From Synechococcus sp. Nb3U1 (lineage in GTDB: Bacteria > Cyanobacteriota > Cyanobacteriia > Thermostichales > Thermostichaceae): a stretch of DNA of 64,000 bases. A program made the translations under genes and the position numbers. Shown here one piece after another: positions 29,141 to 38,468 of this stretch; the stretch's first letter is position 1, and every line of letters begins with the position of its first letter. The notes under the pieces are model-generated. The model was given only the letters and a program-made list of their open reading frames with translations, had not been told where the DNA came from and did no database searches. The stretch spans positions 191,001 to 255,000 of the forward strand of contig NZ_JAKFYQ010000001.1 of NCBI RefSeq assembly GCF_021533835.1, written 5' to 3'.

Positions 29141-32100
29141 ATGGGATCCCCACCTGCAGAGGACTCACGGTCTTATCCATTTAACTTCACCATTTCTGGA
29201 TCCCGACAAACGGTGTTGCGGGGGTTGTGGGCTTGGGCGGAGCTGGGCTTACTAACACCAGAACAGGTGCGTTCTATCGCGGAAGCCTATCAACTGGATC
29301 AGCCGGGGGAACTGGCGGCAGGGGAGCAGTCTTCTACGCCAGCCGCCCTTTCAACTCGTGGGATCCCTTCTGGGGCATTGGTACTCGCGGGAATCGGCCC
29401 TGCCTATGTGCTGTGGGGTCTAGCTTTGTTTGGCATTTGTGGCATACACCGTTTTTACCTGGGGCGCTGGCGAACGGGGCTACTTTGGCTGTGTACCTTT
29501 GGGCTGCTGGGCATTGGCCAGGTGATCGACTTGGTGTTGATCCCGCGCATGGTGCAGAAAAAAAATGCGGCCCGGCAGGGCACTCACTCCACTCCGCCCT
29601 CTAAGGACTATGTCCTGCTGTCGCGAACAGCCGCACAACCCTCCCAGGAAGAAGCTACCCCGCAAGCAGGGGGTGAACCCGAAACCCGGACTTCCGGGGC
29701 CAGTCCACCTGTTCCCGTAGCATCCTTACCACCTTCTTGGGCAGGTCGGATGCTGCAAAACCTGCTGGCAGAGCTGAGCGTGCGCTGGCTATTGGTCTTG
29801 GGGCTGTTTTTGGTGGTGGTGTCGTCGGGGGTATTGGCGGGTAGCCAGTGGGAGCAATTTTCCCCAACCGGACAATATGCGGTGCTTTTAGCCTATACCG
29901 CTGCTTTTGGGGCCGGGGCTTGGTGGGCACATCAGCAAGAAGGATTGCGCCTAACCGGCCAAACCCTGGAAGCGATCGCTCTGCTGTTGTTACCGGTGAA
30001 CGTGTGGGCGTTGGATGGCCTCAACATCGCCTGGGGGATCCGCGGGGTTGCGCTGGGGCTGCTGGTGGGGATCCCATTGGCGGCTTGGGGGCGGGTGCGG
30101 GCTTCTGGATCAGGGGCGGGCTATGCCTTTTACAGCACTTTGATGAATTTCTTGGCGCTCTCTGGTTTGCACGTGCTGTGGGGGTTGGGGCCACTGGGGA
30201 TCACCTACCTGGGCATTGTCAGCACGGTGGTCTACACCTGGAGTCGCCGGTCTCTGGCCCTACGGGGATCCAAGCTGTGGCTGTTGGGGGCTGCCGGATC
30301 CCTGTTGGTTCTGCGGGGGCTGCTCTCAGGGCAGATGCAGGTATCGCAGTTGGGGTTGGCGGTGGCTCTATTGGGTTGGTTGATGGGCGAGTGGCAAGAG
30401 CCGGGATCCCTACCCGCAGAGGAGGTTGAATCTATCGAGTCTTCTGTTCCCGTTAGCGGGCCGGAGGCCTTATCCAGAATACCTTCCTCAGCATCGGTAG
30501 AAACGGGAACTCCATGGGCCAGTACCGGGCCCGCCCTACCAAGCTGGGTCTCTCAAGATTGGGGCCGGGCTGGATTGGTGCTGCTGGTGCTGGGCGGGCT
30601 GTTGGCCTGGAGTGGCTTGTCGGATCCGGGGGCTATACCCGCGGCAGAGAGTCCTTCCATACGTTCTGCTGTCGCCAACGACTGGCAGTTGTTGGGCATC
30701 AGCCTGTTGGGAATCCATTTCTTGGTTAGGCGTTTGAGCCATCGCAAGCAGGTTGTGGATTTGGCACTGCTGTTTTTGCTGGGTTTGGAGACCATCTGGG
30801 TATTTTGGCAGGTGTTGCCGGGGAGCTGGCAGTTGGGGGTCTTGGATCGGCTGGCAGGCTGGTTTGGCCCCATCTTTTTCCCTTGGGGAGTGCTGGGCTT
30901 GGCCCTGTTGCCCTACGAGGGGCTGTGGTTGGGTTTGGCGGCTCGCTGGCAGCAAAGGACGCAGGATGGTGAACCGGGCTTTTCTGTTTTGGTGAGGCCG
31001 ACGGAAGGGTTGGTGCTGGGGTTAGGGGGATCCCTGTTGTTGCTGAGCTTGCCCAATCTGGCGATTCGTTTTTGGCATCTCCTTTTGGGTACTGGGATCC
31101 TGGCCGGGTGGCTGTGGTATCAGTCCAAGTTTAGGACGGCTGCCGAAGAGGAAGGAGTCGAAGATTCAGAGCCCTCGCTTGCCCAACGCCCTTTTTGGGT
31201 ATTCCTGACCCATGCCTATGGGGTGGCAGCCCTTCTGGCCGGGATCCACTGGCTGCTGCCGGAGTTGGAGGGGTCAAGTTGGGGGGTGATTTTGCTGGTG
31301 CTGGCTCTGCTGGAATGGGCAGGGGGAGTGGCTCTTTACCGGTGGCCAGTGGGACAGGGTTCGTCGCGCACGCGGGCGGGAGGCCCATGGTTGCAGGTGT
31401 GGCAGCAGAGTGCTGGTTGGCTGGGCCTAGTGTTGGCTCTGGCCAGCTACGGAAACTTTTTCATCCAACGCTTTCACTTTTTGGGCAGTTTCCTGGGGTA
31501 TTGGCTCCCTGATCGCGTTAGCGGGACGGAGTCCATTGAATTGGATTTTCACGGTTGGCTGTGGTTGGGGGTGCCTCTCACTTTGACGGTGGCTCAGGTG
31601 CTGGCTTGGCCGTCGCTGGAGTTTATGCCACTGTGGCTGCAATCGCGTCAGCGGGCCGGAGGTCTTTCTTGGCGACAGGGGATCCCCGCTCGAGAATCCT
31701 TTGGCTCTCTGACTCTTGCCTCCATCCTGATGTCGCAGCTTCTCACCCTCGGCGTACCGGGGAGCAGTCTGTGGGGGCTGGGGCTAGGGGCCTTTTTGAT
31801 AGCAACTCAGGTGTGGCTATTTGCTCGCCTGCCCATTGCGCTGCTGACGGTGACTTTTGGGCTAGGGTTTGGCATTGAGGCCATTAACCAGGCTTTTCCG
31901 GCGCTGACGGAGCAGGAGTGGCTGGCTGCTTTGTCGGCACTGCTGTTGCTTTTGAGTGGCTGTCGCTATGGCGTTAAGCACCTCTCCACAAGGACTCCTT
32001 CCCGCTGTTGCGAACGGCTACAAGAATCTTATCGGTCGGCCCTCGATGGGTTGGGTACTCTGCTGGGGTTGGTGCTTCTGCTGGCGATAACAACAACCCT

Positions 32101-34009
32101 CTTCACCCCCCCATATCAGACCGTCACAGGGGCCCTCCCTTTAGCAACTGGAGGGATCCTCTTGGCGATTGGGCTCCGACTTTGGGTGGAGGTTACTCCA
32201 GCGCTAGGGATCCCCAGGACGGAGTCCTTGCCCACTTCTCAGGACAGGGACACAGAAGAAGGTGAAAGAGGGGATGCGATCCCACCCAGAGAAGTTCTAG
32301 ATGTAGAACCTATAAGCCTAGATGGGCTGCTTTACGGGCTGGGTTGGGCTTTGGAACTGCTGGTAATCAGCGCTGTGCTGTGGCGGTGGCCGGGATCCCC
32401 ACCGATTGTGCCGGAGATTCTCTCCCTAGTGGCGACGATTAACCTGGGTTTAGGGATCCTGTTTTGGATTGGGCCGGAAAGGACGGTATTCCTCAAGGCA
32501 TGGGGACAACCTTGGCGGCGACTGACTAGTTTCTGGGCGGGGCCACTGATTTATGGCTTTTTGGGCTGGCTGGGATCCCATCTGGAGTGGGATGAGCTGA
32601 CGGGGCTGGGCAGCTTAGGCTTTTCCATCATCCTGTTGGGGTTGGGCCGCCGACAACAGTGGCCCCAGAGACGGTTTCACCTCGGGGTTCTGGGGGCGCT
32701 AGGGGTATCGCTGGCCGCCTACGAAAGCTGGATATACTTCCTCAGCCAGCAATCCGGCGGCTCCTTGGGGGATGGGTTGGTGCTCATCAGCTTGCTGGGG
32801 TTGGTGCTGGCGCTGGCTTACCGACTTTGCCCCCGTTGGATCGCCGACTACTTATACTTACCCACCTCTGCAGCACCCTGGCGGAGTTGGCTAGGCAGGA
32901 TTGGTTACCTCAATTGGGGTTTGGCCAGCCTTGGTCTGTTGCCCGCCCTTTTGGATCTCAGCGCGTTGGGAGAGATCCTCTGGCTGCTGACGGGATCCGG
33001 ATTGGCGGCTTATGCCGCGTGGCAAGGGAGAAAATTGGGTGCGCTACTCGTATTCAATTCCGACACGCTAGGACTCCGTCCCGCTGACGCAACCCCAGAA
33101 CCCTCCTCACACCCCGCGACCCCAGAAAACGAGGTCAATTCTCCAAAGACGCTTTCAGAAGCTGCTTGGGTACAATGCTTCTGGAGTTACCTGAGTGCTC
33201 TTCAATGGGCAGGGATCCTGGCTGTGGCCGTGTACCTATGGCTACCGGTGGATCTGGGGATTTGGGGGGGATCCCTAGCCTGTGGGTTGGGGCTGGTGTA
33301 CTATTTTCTTCCCTGGCAACGGTGGGGCTGGTGGCCGGATCCCTGGCAAAATACGGCCCTGGTCTTACCGATTACGGTCATGCTCCTAACGGCCAGCGAA
33401 ACCAACAGCAGCAACCTTCTACTTGGGGCGGTGTACTACGCCTTCCTATCCATTGCGCCAAGGGGGCACTGGCGCGAGCAGCGCTCCCAGGTGCGTCTGG
33501 GCTATGTCAGCTTGTTTTTGAGCAACTGGATCCTCCTGGATTACGGCTGGCAGCAGGAGTGGTCTTCGCTCACCCTCTATGCCCTACCGCTGGTGGGATC
33601 CCTGCTCTACGTGGCCCAGGTGGATCCCGGACTGCAACAGGCTAGCGCTCGTCAGAGTCGGCATGGGCTACGCTCTTTTTCCTCGGGCCTTTTGGTTCTG
33701 GTGACGTTGATCGAAACCCACGGGCAACTTTGGGCGGGGTTCTGGCCAGTGGGATTGGGATTGGCCCTGGGGCTACTGGGGTTGGCTCTGCGGGTGCGGG
33801 CCTATCTGTTTATGGGCACCCTCAGCTTTGGGTTGGGAGTCCTGCGGCAGGGGTGGTTGCTGGTGACGGCCTACTCACTGTTGTTGTGGGGAATCGGCAT
33901 TCTCTTGGGGCTGCTCTTGATTTGGGTAGCAGCCAACTTTGAACAGCGACGGGAACAACTCAGAGCCTGGCTAGACTCCTGGTTAGGGCAGTTGCAGAGC
34001 TGGGAATAA
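29141..34009 (+). CDS. Giant polytopic membrane protein with an N-terminal TM2 domain (DUF2157-like)
   Basis: 1622 residues, mostly hydrophobic segments. Residues about 20-57 (RGLWAWAELGLLTPEQVRSI) may be a small soluble start; about 82-142 is a TM2-like domain (LFGICGIHRFYLGRWRTGLL, then LCTFGLLGIGQVIDL). After a linker come dozens of membrane helices in blocks (WLLVLGLFLVVVSSGVLAGS, GQYAVLLAYTAAFGAGAWWA and others), as in the DUF2157-type proteins of cyanobacteria. Soluble linkers near residues 430-460, 955, 1035-1060 and 1310-1345 contain copies of a dispersed DNA repeat. No enzymatic motif is seen. It has no obvious partner, and rodA follows 146 nt downstream. Function unknown. Confidence 0.85.
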   Translation: MGSPPAEDSRSYPFNFTISGSRQTVLRGLWAWAELGLLTPEQVRSIAEAYQLDQPGELAAGEQSSTPAALSTRGIPSGALVLAGIGPAYVLWGLALFGICGIHRFYLGRWRTGLLWLCTFGLLGIGQVIDLVLIPRMVQKKNAARQGTHSTPPSKDYVLLSRTAAQPSQEEATPQAGGEPETRTSGASPPVPVASLPPSWAGRMLQNLLAELSVRWLLVLGLFLVVVSSGVLAGSQWEQFSPTGQYAVLLAYTAAFGAGAWWAHQQEGLRLTGQTLEAIALLLLPVNVWALDGLNIAWGIRGVALGLLVGIPLAAWGRVRASGSGAGYAFYSTLMNFLALSGLHVLWGLGPLGITYLGIVSTVVYTWSRRSLALRGSKLWLLGAAGSLLVLRGLLSGQMQVSQLGLAVALLGWLMGEWQEPGSLPAEEVESIESSVPVSGPEALSRIPSSASVETGTPWASTGPALPSWVSQDWGRAGLVLLVLGGLLAWSGLSDPGAIPAAESPSIRSAVANDWQLLGISLLGIHFLVRRLSHRKQVVDLALLFLLGLETIWVFWQVLPGSWQLGVLDRLAGWFGPIFFPWGVLGLALLPYEGLWLGLAARWQQRTQDGEPGFSVLVRPTEGLVLGLGGSLLLLSLPNLAIRFWHLLLGTGILAGWLWYQSKFRTAAEEEGVEDSEPSLAQRPFWVFLTHAYGVAALLAGIHWLLPELEGSSWGVILLVLALLEWAGGVALYRWPVGQGSSRTRAGGPWLQVWQQSAGWLGLVLALASYGNFFIQRFHFLGSFLGYWLPDRVSGTESIELDFHGWLWLGVPLTLTVAQVLAWPSLEFMPLWLQSRQRAGGLSWRQGIPARESFGSLTLASILMSQLLTLGVPGSSLWGLGLGAFLIATQVWLFARLPIALLTVTFGLGFGIEAINQAFPALTEQEWLAALSALLLLLSGCRYGVKHLSTRTPSRCCERLQESYRSALDGLGTLLGLVLLLAITTTLFTPPYQTVTGALPLATGGILLAIGLRLWVEVTPALGIPRTESLPTSQDRDTEEGERGDAIPPREVLDVEPISLDGLLYGLGWALELLVISAVLWRWPGSPPIVPEILSLVATINLGLGILFWIGPERTVFLKAWGQPWRRLTSFWAGPLIYGFLGWLGSHLEWDELTGLGSLGFSIILLGLGRRQQWPQRRFHLGVLGALGVSLAAYESWIYFLSQQSGGSLGDGLVLISLLGLVLALAYRLCPRWIADYLYLPTSAAPWRSWLGRIGYLNWGLASLGLLPALLDLSALGEILWLLTGSGLAAYAAWQGRKLGALLVFNSDTLGLRPADATPEPSSHPATPENEVNSPKTLSEAAWVQCFWSYLSALQWAGILAVAVYLWLPVDLGIWGGSLACGLGLVYYFLPWQRWGWWPDPWQNTALVLPITVMLLTASETNSSNLLLGAVYYAFLSIAPRGHWREQRSQVRLGYVSLFLSNWILLDYGWQQEWSSLTLYALPLVGSLLYVAQVDPGLQQASARQSRHGLRSFSSGLLVLVTLIETHGQLWAGFWPVGLGLALGLLGLALRVRAYLFMGTLSFGLGVLRQGWLLVTAYSLLLWGIGILLGLLLIWVAANFEQRREQLRAWLDSWLGQLQSWE
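30446..30466 (+). repeat. Dispersed coding repeat, copy in the giant membrane protein gene
   Basis: Matches the family core at 19 of 21 positions in the forward orientation and encodes VPVSGPE in a soluble linker of the 1622-residue protein. Confidence 0.65.
31511..31534 (+). repeat. Dispersed coding repeat, near-perfect copy
   Basis: 23 of 24 positions match the consensus (core GCGTTAGCGGGACGGAGTCC). Encodes RVSGTES between two membrane segments of the giant protein. Confidence 0.75.
31992..32015 (-). repeat. Dispersed coding repeat, inverted copy
   Basis: Reverse orientation, about 20 of 24 positions match. Encodes TPSRCCER in a loop of the giant membrane protein; its GCTGTTGCGA end matches the copy in recG. 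Confidence 0.6.
33071..33096 (-). repeat. Dispersed coding repeat, inverted copy in a linker
   Basis: GGACTCCGTCCCGCT is identical to the copy in rodA. It encodes GLRPADATP in a hydrophilic linker of the giant protein. Confidence 0.7.
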
Positions 34010-34155
34010 GTATGAACTTGAACTGTATGAACTCTGTCCCACTGCCGCATAAGTCCCATAAGAGTTGCATAGCAACAACGCGATTAACCTCGTTAGCAGG
34101 GTTGTTCTCCCATCTAGGTCTACACTGGTGTCGGTGTGACTGGATGTAGACTTCT

Positions 34156-35481
34156 ATGGCCTTGCTGCAGCCGCGATTGGACTCCGTCCCGCTAACACGA
34201 ACCCCACAATCTGCGTGGAAAAAGTTCTGGCAAGTCTTTGCTGCCTGGCGCGAGTTCGATGGTATTTTGTTGGCAACAGTGTTGGTCTTAACCGGCATCG
34301 GCATCTTGGCCATCCACAGCACCGTCCGGGAACGCCCCATCAGCAATTACTGGCTACAGCAGTTGATTATGGCTGGGATTAGTTTAATCCCGCTGGGGGT
34401 GTTGGCGCGGATCCCTTACGAGCGGTTGTTGCGCTGGCATTGGGTCACCTACTTTCTGACGCTAGGGGGGTTGACCGCCGTCTTGTTCTTCGGCACAGCA
34501 GGGGGAGGGGCAGAGCGGTGGATCTCCATTGCCGGGCTCCAGATCCAACCTTCCGAGTTCGCCAAATTAGGGGTCATCCTCACCCTAGCCGCCATCCTGC
34601 ACCACTGGCCGATCAAATATTTCAGCCAAATTTGGGTGGCCGTCGCCGTGATTACCCCTCCCTGGGTGCTGATCTTCCTCCAACCCAACCTAGGAACAGC
34701 ACTGGTGTTTGTGGTGATCTTGCTGGCGATGCTCTACTGGGCTGGAGCAAAGGGCAGTTGGATCATCTTGCTCATGTCACCTGGAGTGGGGGCAATTCTC
34801 TATGGCTTGCACACTCGCTCTGAGCTGAGCTGGATGCTATGGGTGTGGTTGATTTGGTGCTTGGGCATGGCGGGGCTGGCAGCTTGGCGGCTCCCCTGGC
34901 GTTGGACAGGGGCAACCACATTTGGGGTGATCAACCTGCTCTCTGGACATCTGGGACAAGTGGCTTGGCACTTCCTTAAGCCCTACCAACGTCGGCGATT
35001 GGAGATCTTCATCGATCCGGCCCAAGAACCCTGGGGATCCGGCTATCACTTGATTCAATCACGCATCGCCATCGGGGCAGGTGGCTTTTGGGGGCAAGGG
35101 CTCCAACAGGGCACCCAAACCCAACTGGACTTTATCCCCGAGCAACATACCGATTTCATCTTCTCGGCCATTGGAGAAGAGATGGGCTTTTTCGGCACTC
35201 TGACGGTGTTGATGCTGCTTTGGATCTTGTGTGTGCGCTTGATCTTCATCGCTCAAGGGGCCAAAGACAATTTCGGATCCCTGATTGCGATCGGGGTACT
35301 GGCGATGATCCTGTTTCAGTCGGTGGTGAATATCGGCATGACGATTGGCTTGGCCCCGATTACCGGTTTACCCCTGCCCTTTCTCAGCTATGGCCGCTCT
35401 GCTCTGCTGACCAATTTTCTGGCGATTGGATTAGTGGAATCGGTGGTGATGCACCGGCAACGCACCACGTTCTTCAGCTAA
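34156..35481 (+). CDS. rodA: RodA, SEDS-family peptidoglycan polymerase
   Basis: 441 residues, a multi-pass SEDS protein that polymerises glycan strands for side-wall growth with a class B PBP. Landmarks: LATVLVLTGIGILAIHST at the first helix, the periplasmic WISIAGLQIQPSEFAKLG, QPNLGTALVF, and the C-terminal GAGGFWGQGLQQGTQTQLDF, then PEQHTDFIFSAIGEEMGFFG and GLPLPFLSYGRSALLTNF. It is RodA rather than FtsW, judging by the overall pattern. The first ~15 residues (LDSVPLTRTP) come from a dispersed DNA repeat at 34179-34202 and are not part of the fold. The upstream gene is the giant membrane protein; no mreBCD genes are seen here. Confidence 0.93.
   Translation: MALLQPRLDSVPLTRTPQSAWKKFWQVFAAWREFDGILLATVLVLTGIGILAIHSTVRERPISNYWLQQLIMAGISLIPLGVLARIPYERLLRWHWVTYFLTLGGLTAVLFFGTAGGGAERWISIAGLQIQPSEFAKLGVILTLAAILHHWPIKYFSQIWVAVAVITPPWVLIFLQPNLGTALVFVVILLAMLYWAGAKGSWIILLMSPGVGAILYGLHTRSELSWMLWVWLIWCLGMAGLAAWRLPWRWTGATTFGVINLLSGHLGQVAWHFLKPYQRRRLEIFIDPAQEPWGSGYHLIQSRIAIGAGGFWGQGLQQGTQTQLDFIPEQHTDFIFSAIGEEMGFFGTLTVLMLLWILCVRLIFIAQGAKDNFGSLIAIGVLAMILFQSVVNIGMTIGLAPITGLPLPFLSYGRSALLTNFLAIGLVESVVMHRQRTTFFS
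34179..34202 (-). repeat. Dispersed coding repeat in the 5' end of rodA
   Basis: Inverted orientation, 23 of 24 positions match the consensus. Encodes LDSVPLTRT in the cytoplasmic N-terminal tail of RodA. Confidence 0.75.
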
Positions 35482-35508
35482 ACCCAGTCACCTCAACAAC
35501 AGGGATCC

Positions 35509-36381
35509 CTAGGCGACTTTGGGCGTGTGCTCCTGAAACGCCTCTTGGTCGAACATATAGACGGTGCGAATTGGGTAAGGGATCACCAATCCGGCCTCGT
35601 CGCAGGCCTGTTTGAGAGCCATCATCACCTGGGTGCGAGCAAGGCGCACTTCCGGTTTGCGGGGCCGAGTCCAGTAGCGCACGATAAAATCGATGGAACT
35701 ATCCCCAAAGCCGACAATGTCGATTTCAAAAGACGGCTCCGACAGCACCCCCTCTACCCCCTGCATGGCTTCCTTCAACACCTGTAGTCCATGGGGAAGG
35801 GGCGTGTTGTAGTCAAGGCCAATTTCCAAGTCGGTGCGGCGGTAGGGGCGATCCGTCAGAACCGTAATCGGGCTGGTGAACACCATGGCATTGGGGATCA
35901 CCACCCGCTCCCCTTGGTAGGTACGAATCTGGGTGGAGCGAATGTTGATCTCTTCCACAGTGCCTTCAAAGTCGCCGACGATGACTTGATCGTTCAACTG
36001 AAAAGGCTCGTTCAGCAATAGCAATACGCCTGCCAAGAAGTTCTTGAAAATATCTTGAAAGGCAAAACCGATTGCCACCGACCCCAAACCCAGCAGCCCG
36101 ATCAAATCTCCTAGGCGCAGATCCGGGAAAGCGATGACGCTGGCGGCCAGGATCCCCACCGCCCAAGCCCCCACCTGGCTGGTTTGTACCAGGAGCGACT
36201 GCAGAGAACGACTGGGGATCCATCGAGCAGCAGCAGAACTGACCAGGCGGCGGATCCCTTGAATGCCGTAGCGGGTAGCCCAGAGAATGGCAGCAGCGAT
36301 CAAAAAGCCCGGCAATAGCTCAATGCCTCGGCCCACCAGCTCCAGTAGGCTACGGTTGATGGTTTGCAGCAATTCACTCAT
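35509..36381 (-). CDS. MscS-family mechanosensitive channel
   Basis: 290 residues. Three membrane segments lie in the first ~140 residues; the pore helix and beta domain follow: LLGLGSVAIGFAFQDIFKNFLAG, then NEPFQLNDQVIVGDFEGTVEEI, RSTQIRTYQGERVVIPNAMVF. This is the MscS pattern, a channel that opens under membrane tension during hypo-osmotic shock. The last ~100 residues form the cytoplasmic cage. It is convergent with rodA (27 nt apart) and transcribed away from the FAD oxidoreductase gene at 36520. Confidence 0.92.
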   Translation of the reverse strand: MSELLQTINRSLLELVGRGIELLPGFLIAAAILWATRYGIQGIRRLVSSAAARWIPSRSLQSLLVQTSQVGAWAVGILAASVIAFPDLRLGDLIGLLGLGSVAIGFAFQDIFKNFLAGVLLLLNEPFQLNDQVIVGDFEGTVEEINIRSTQIRTYQGERVVIPNAMVFTSPITVLTDRPYRRTDLEIGLDYNTPLPHGLQVLKEAMQGVEGVLSEPSFEIDIVGFGDSSIDFIVRYWTRPRKPEVRLARTQVMMALKQACDEAGLVIPYPIRTVYMFDQEAFQEHTPKVA

Positions 36382-36519
36382 AATTCAGCCCTCTCAATCG
36401 GCTCCCTCGACTAGTATCGATCAGGAGGCTTACTCCGGATCCGTTTTCGCCATGCCCGATACCCCAAACTCACCCTTTTTAAGGCAACAATAAGTGGCGC
36501 TCAAGCAAAAAGTAAGGCT

Positions 36520-37704
36520 ATGGCGAACTACGACTGGATTGTCATCGGGGGTGGGATCACAGGGGCAGCCCTGAGCTATGAACTAGCTCACCAAGGGGGA
36601 TCCGTGCTGCTGGTGGAAAAAGAGGGGGTATTGAACGGGGCGACCCGCTACAGCTACGGGGGCTTGGCCCATTGGGCGGGCAAAACGCCGCTGCTCAAAG
36701 CTCTCGGGGAAGAAGGGATCCAACGCTACCGCACTTTATCTGGAGAATTACAGGCCGATATCCAATTTCGGGAGCTGGATCTGCTCATGCCGATTGCCCC
36801 CGGCTACGATGCTGATGCGGTGGAAGCAGATATGGCTCAGTGCCGGATCCCGCCCCGCCCCATTTCCGTAGAGGCCGCCTGTGAGCTGGAACCGCTGCTG
36901 GATCCGGCAGCTCTGGAGCGAGTCCTCTGGGTGAGCCACGGCCATATCAACCCCTTCCTGACAGCACTGGCTTTTCAAAAGGCTTTTCAACGCTTGGGGG
37001 GATCCCTTTTAACGGGAACAGTGACAGGCTTGCGCAGGCAGGGGGATTGCATTGTCGGGGTCGAGATCGGAGAGGTCTGGCACGGGGCGGCTCAGGTGGT
37101 GGTGTGTGCTGGGGGCTGGACAAGGGCTTTGTTGCGCCAAGCTGGGATCCGCGTGCCCATTTATTTCACCCATGCTGAGTCGGTGGAGTTGGAACCCTCC
37201 CATTTGAAGTTAAATGCCCTGGTCATGAGCACACCTGTGCAGCGCTTTGAACTGGAGCAGGCCTCCACCCGACCCGAGCAGGATCCTCTCTGGGATGAGC
37301 CGGGACAGGAACCCTGCCCACCCATTTTGGATGCGGGGGTACTGCAATTTGTCGATGGCAGCCTTCGCATGGGCCAGATCAGCCGTGTTTTGACGGATCC
37401 CAATGCGGTAGTAGATAGTGCAGCCAGCGAAGCGCAAATCCGCGAACAAGCCGGTCGCTACCTGCCCAAATTGGCCCACCTCCCCGGCCAGTGGTACCAC
37501 TGCTTGGTGGCCTTCAGTGGCGATCAACAGCCTTTGGTGGGATCCCTGCCGGGGTTAGAAGGGTTGCAACTGTTCTCCGGTTTCAGTAACCCCCTGGCTG
37601 TGGTGCCCGTTTTGGCCCGCCGTTTCGCCCAGCAGGCCTACGGACAAGAGGATGAATGGATTCCTGGGTTGTCTCCGGGCCGGTTTGCCGACATTTTGAA
37701 CTGA
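36520..37704 (+). CDS. FAD-dependent amine/D-amino acid oxidase (DAO family)
   Basis: 394 residues. The N-terminal WIVIGGGITGAALSYELAHQ is the Rossmann FAD motif, with GAT.YSYGGLAHW soon after. The middle (VVVCAGGWTRALLRQAGI) and the C-terminal FSGDQQPLVGSLPGLEGLQLFSGFSN follow the glycine/D-amino acid oxidase (DAO) family order. It probably oxidises a secondary or primary amine such as sarcosine, glycine or proline, but the substrate is not evident. A hairpin (37714-37737) follows 10 nt after the stop. Downstream lies the decayed IS605. Confidence 0.85.
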   Translation: MANYDWIVIGGGITGAALSYELAHQGGSVLLVEKEGVLNGATRYSYGGLAHWAGKTPLLKALGEEGIQRYRTLSGELQADIQFRELDLLMPIAPGYDADAVEADMAQCRIPPRPISVEAACELEPLLDPAALERVLWVSHGHINPFLTALAFQKAFQRLGGSLLTGTVTGLRRQGDCIVGVEIGEVWHGAAQVVVCAGGWTRALLRQAGIRVPIYFTHAESVELEPSHLKLNALVMSTPVQRFELEQASTRPEQDPLWDEPGQEPCPPILDAGVLQFVDGSLRMGQISRVLTDPNAVVDSAASEAQIREQAGRYLPKLAHLPGQWYHCLVAFSGDQQPLVGSLPGLEGLQLFSGFSNPLAVVPVLARRFAQQAYGQEDEWIPGLSPGRFADILN

Positions 37705-37713
37705 TAATGAACT

Positions 37714-37737
37714 ACTGTCTGCTTTAGAGCAGACAGT
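37714..37737 (+). terminator. Hairpin after the DAO gene
   Basis: ACTGTCTGCT (37714-37723), loop TTAG, and AGCAGACAGT (37728-37737) form a perfect 10-bp stem followed by TTTC. It may terminate the oxidase gene. It could equally be part of the IS605-end structure, since it borders that remnant. Confidence 0.5.
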
Positions 37738-38180
37738 TTCTGACGCTTCAACGAGCCAAGTTGCTTGAGGGATCCGCAGGGTAATGGTGCGTTCTTCCGC
37801 GCTTCCCCTCGTGTAGTGATATTCCCTAAGTTGGTGAGAGCCCACGCACCATGCCTGCCAGTTGTGTGGGCTTTCCAGCCTGAACGATAGGAATATGTCC
37901 ACCCCGAATAACGACGGGATGCTTTGAACTTGGGATAGCCACCTAACCCCTTTAAGAAGCGCTGAAACAAAAAATCAACTCGCTTTAACGTTGCTTGTAA
38001 AGCGTAAGAACCCAACACCTTAAACTCTGGTAATCGGTTTTGCTGGTCAAAGTAACCGACAGACCTAACCAGCTTTTGATAACTAGACTTCTGATCTGCA
38101 ACGGCTGAGTTGTACAACATGCAGTGCAGCCACCGCCATTGATGCAAGATGTTCTCTTGCTCAACAGTTGGGTATGAACA
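37738..38180 (-). pseudogene. TnpB (IS605 OrfB) remnant
   Basis: Minus-strand N-terminal part of an IS200/IS605 TnpB: LHQWRWLHCMLYNSAVADQK, then LKRVDFLFQRFLKGLGGYPKFKASRRYSGWTY and LTNLGNITTRGEARK, all with TnpB-like spacing. It breaks into two frames around 37830-37860, with the second frame continuing TITLRIPQATW. The RuvC-like catalytic part is missing altogether, so the guide-RNA nuclease is dead. Start codon unclear near 38147-38180. Divergent from the TnpA remnant. Confidence 0.8.
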
Positions 38181-38239
38181 GAACGTAGTGCGTTGTGTGA
38201 CTATGCAACCAGCATATCAGGTGGGGGTAGGTGAAGTGC

Positions 38240-38460
38240 GGCCTAGAAAAGGCTCTCACAGTGTTTTCTCTATTCGGTTGCATTACGTTTTTGCAACCAA
38301 ATATCGCAGGAAAGTCATCAACTCAGTGCTTATGGATAGCTTATGGATACCTTGAGAGGTGTTCTTGCGTCTTTGTTTGGCTACTCAGTGTGAGCTGTCG
38401 GGTGAAAATGACTTAAGGAGTACATCAGAAACCAAGCTCACCCGAAACCTGATGAGTAGT
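38240..38460 (+). pseudogene. TnpA (IS200-type Y1 transposase) remnant
   Basis: Plus-strand fragments SHSVFSIRLHYVFATKYRRKVI and, in another frame further on, CELSGENDL match the N-terminal third of Y1 transposases. The HUH motif and catalytic tyrosine are not found, and the frame breaks near 38350. Together with the divergent tnpB fragment this marks a decayed IS605-type element between the oxidase and the urease genes. The end of the element could not be fixed. Confidence 0.7.
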
Positions 38461-38468
38461 GTTCAGGG

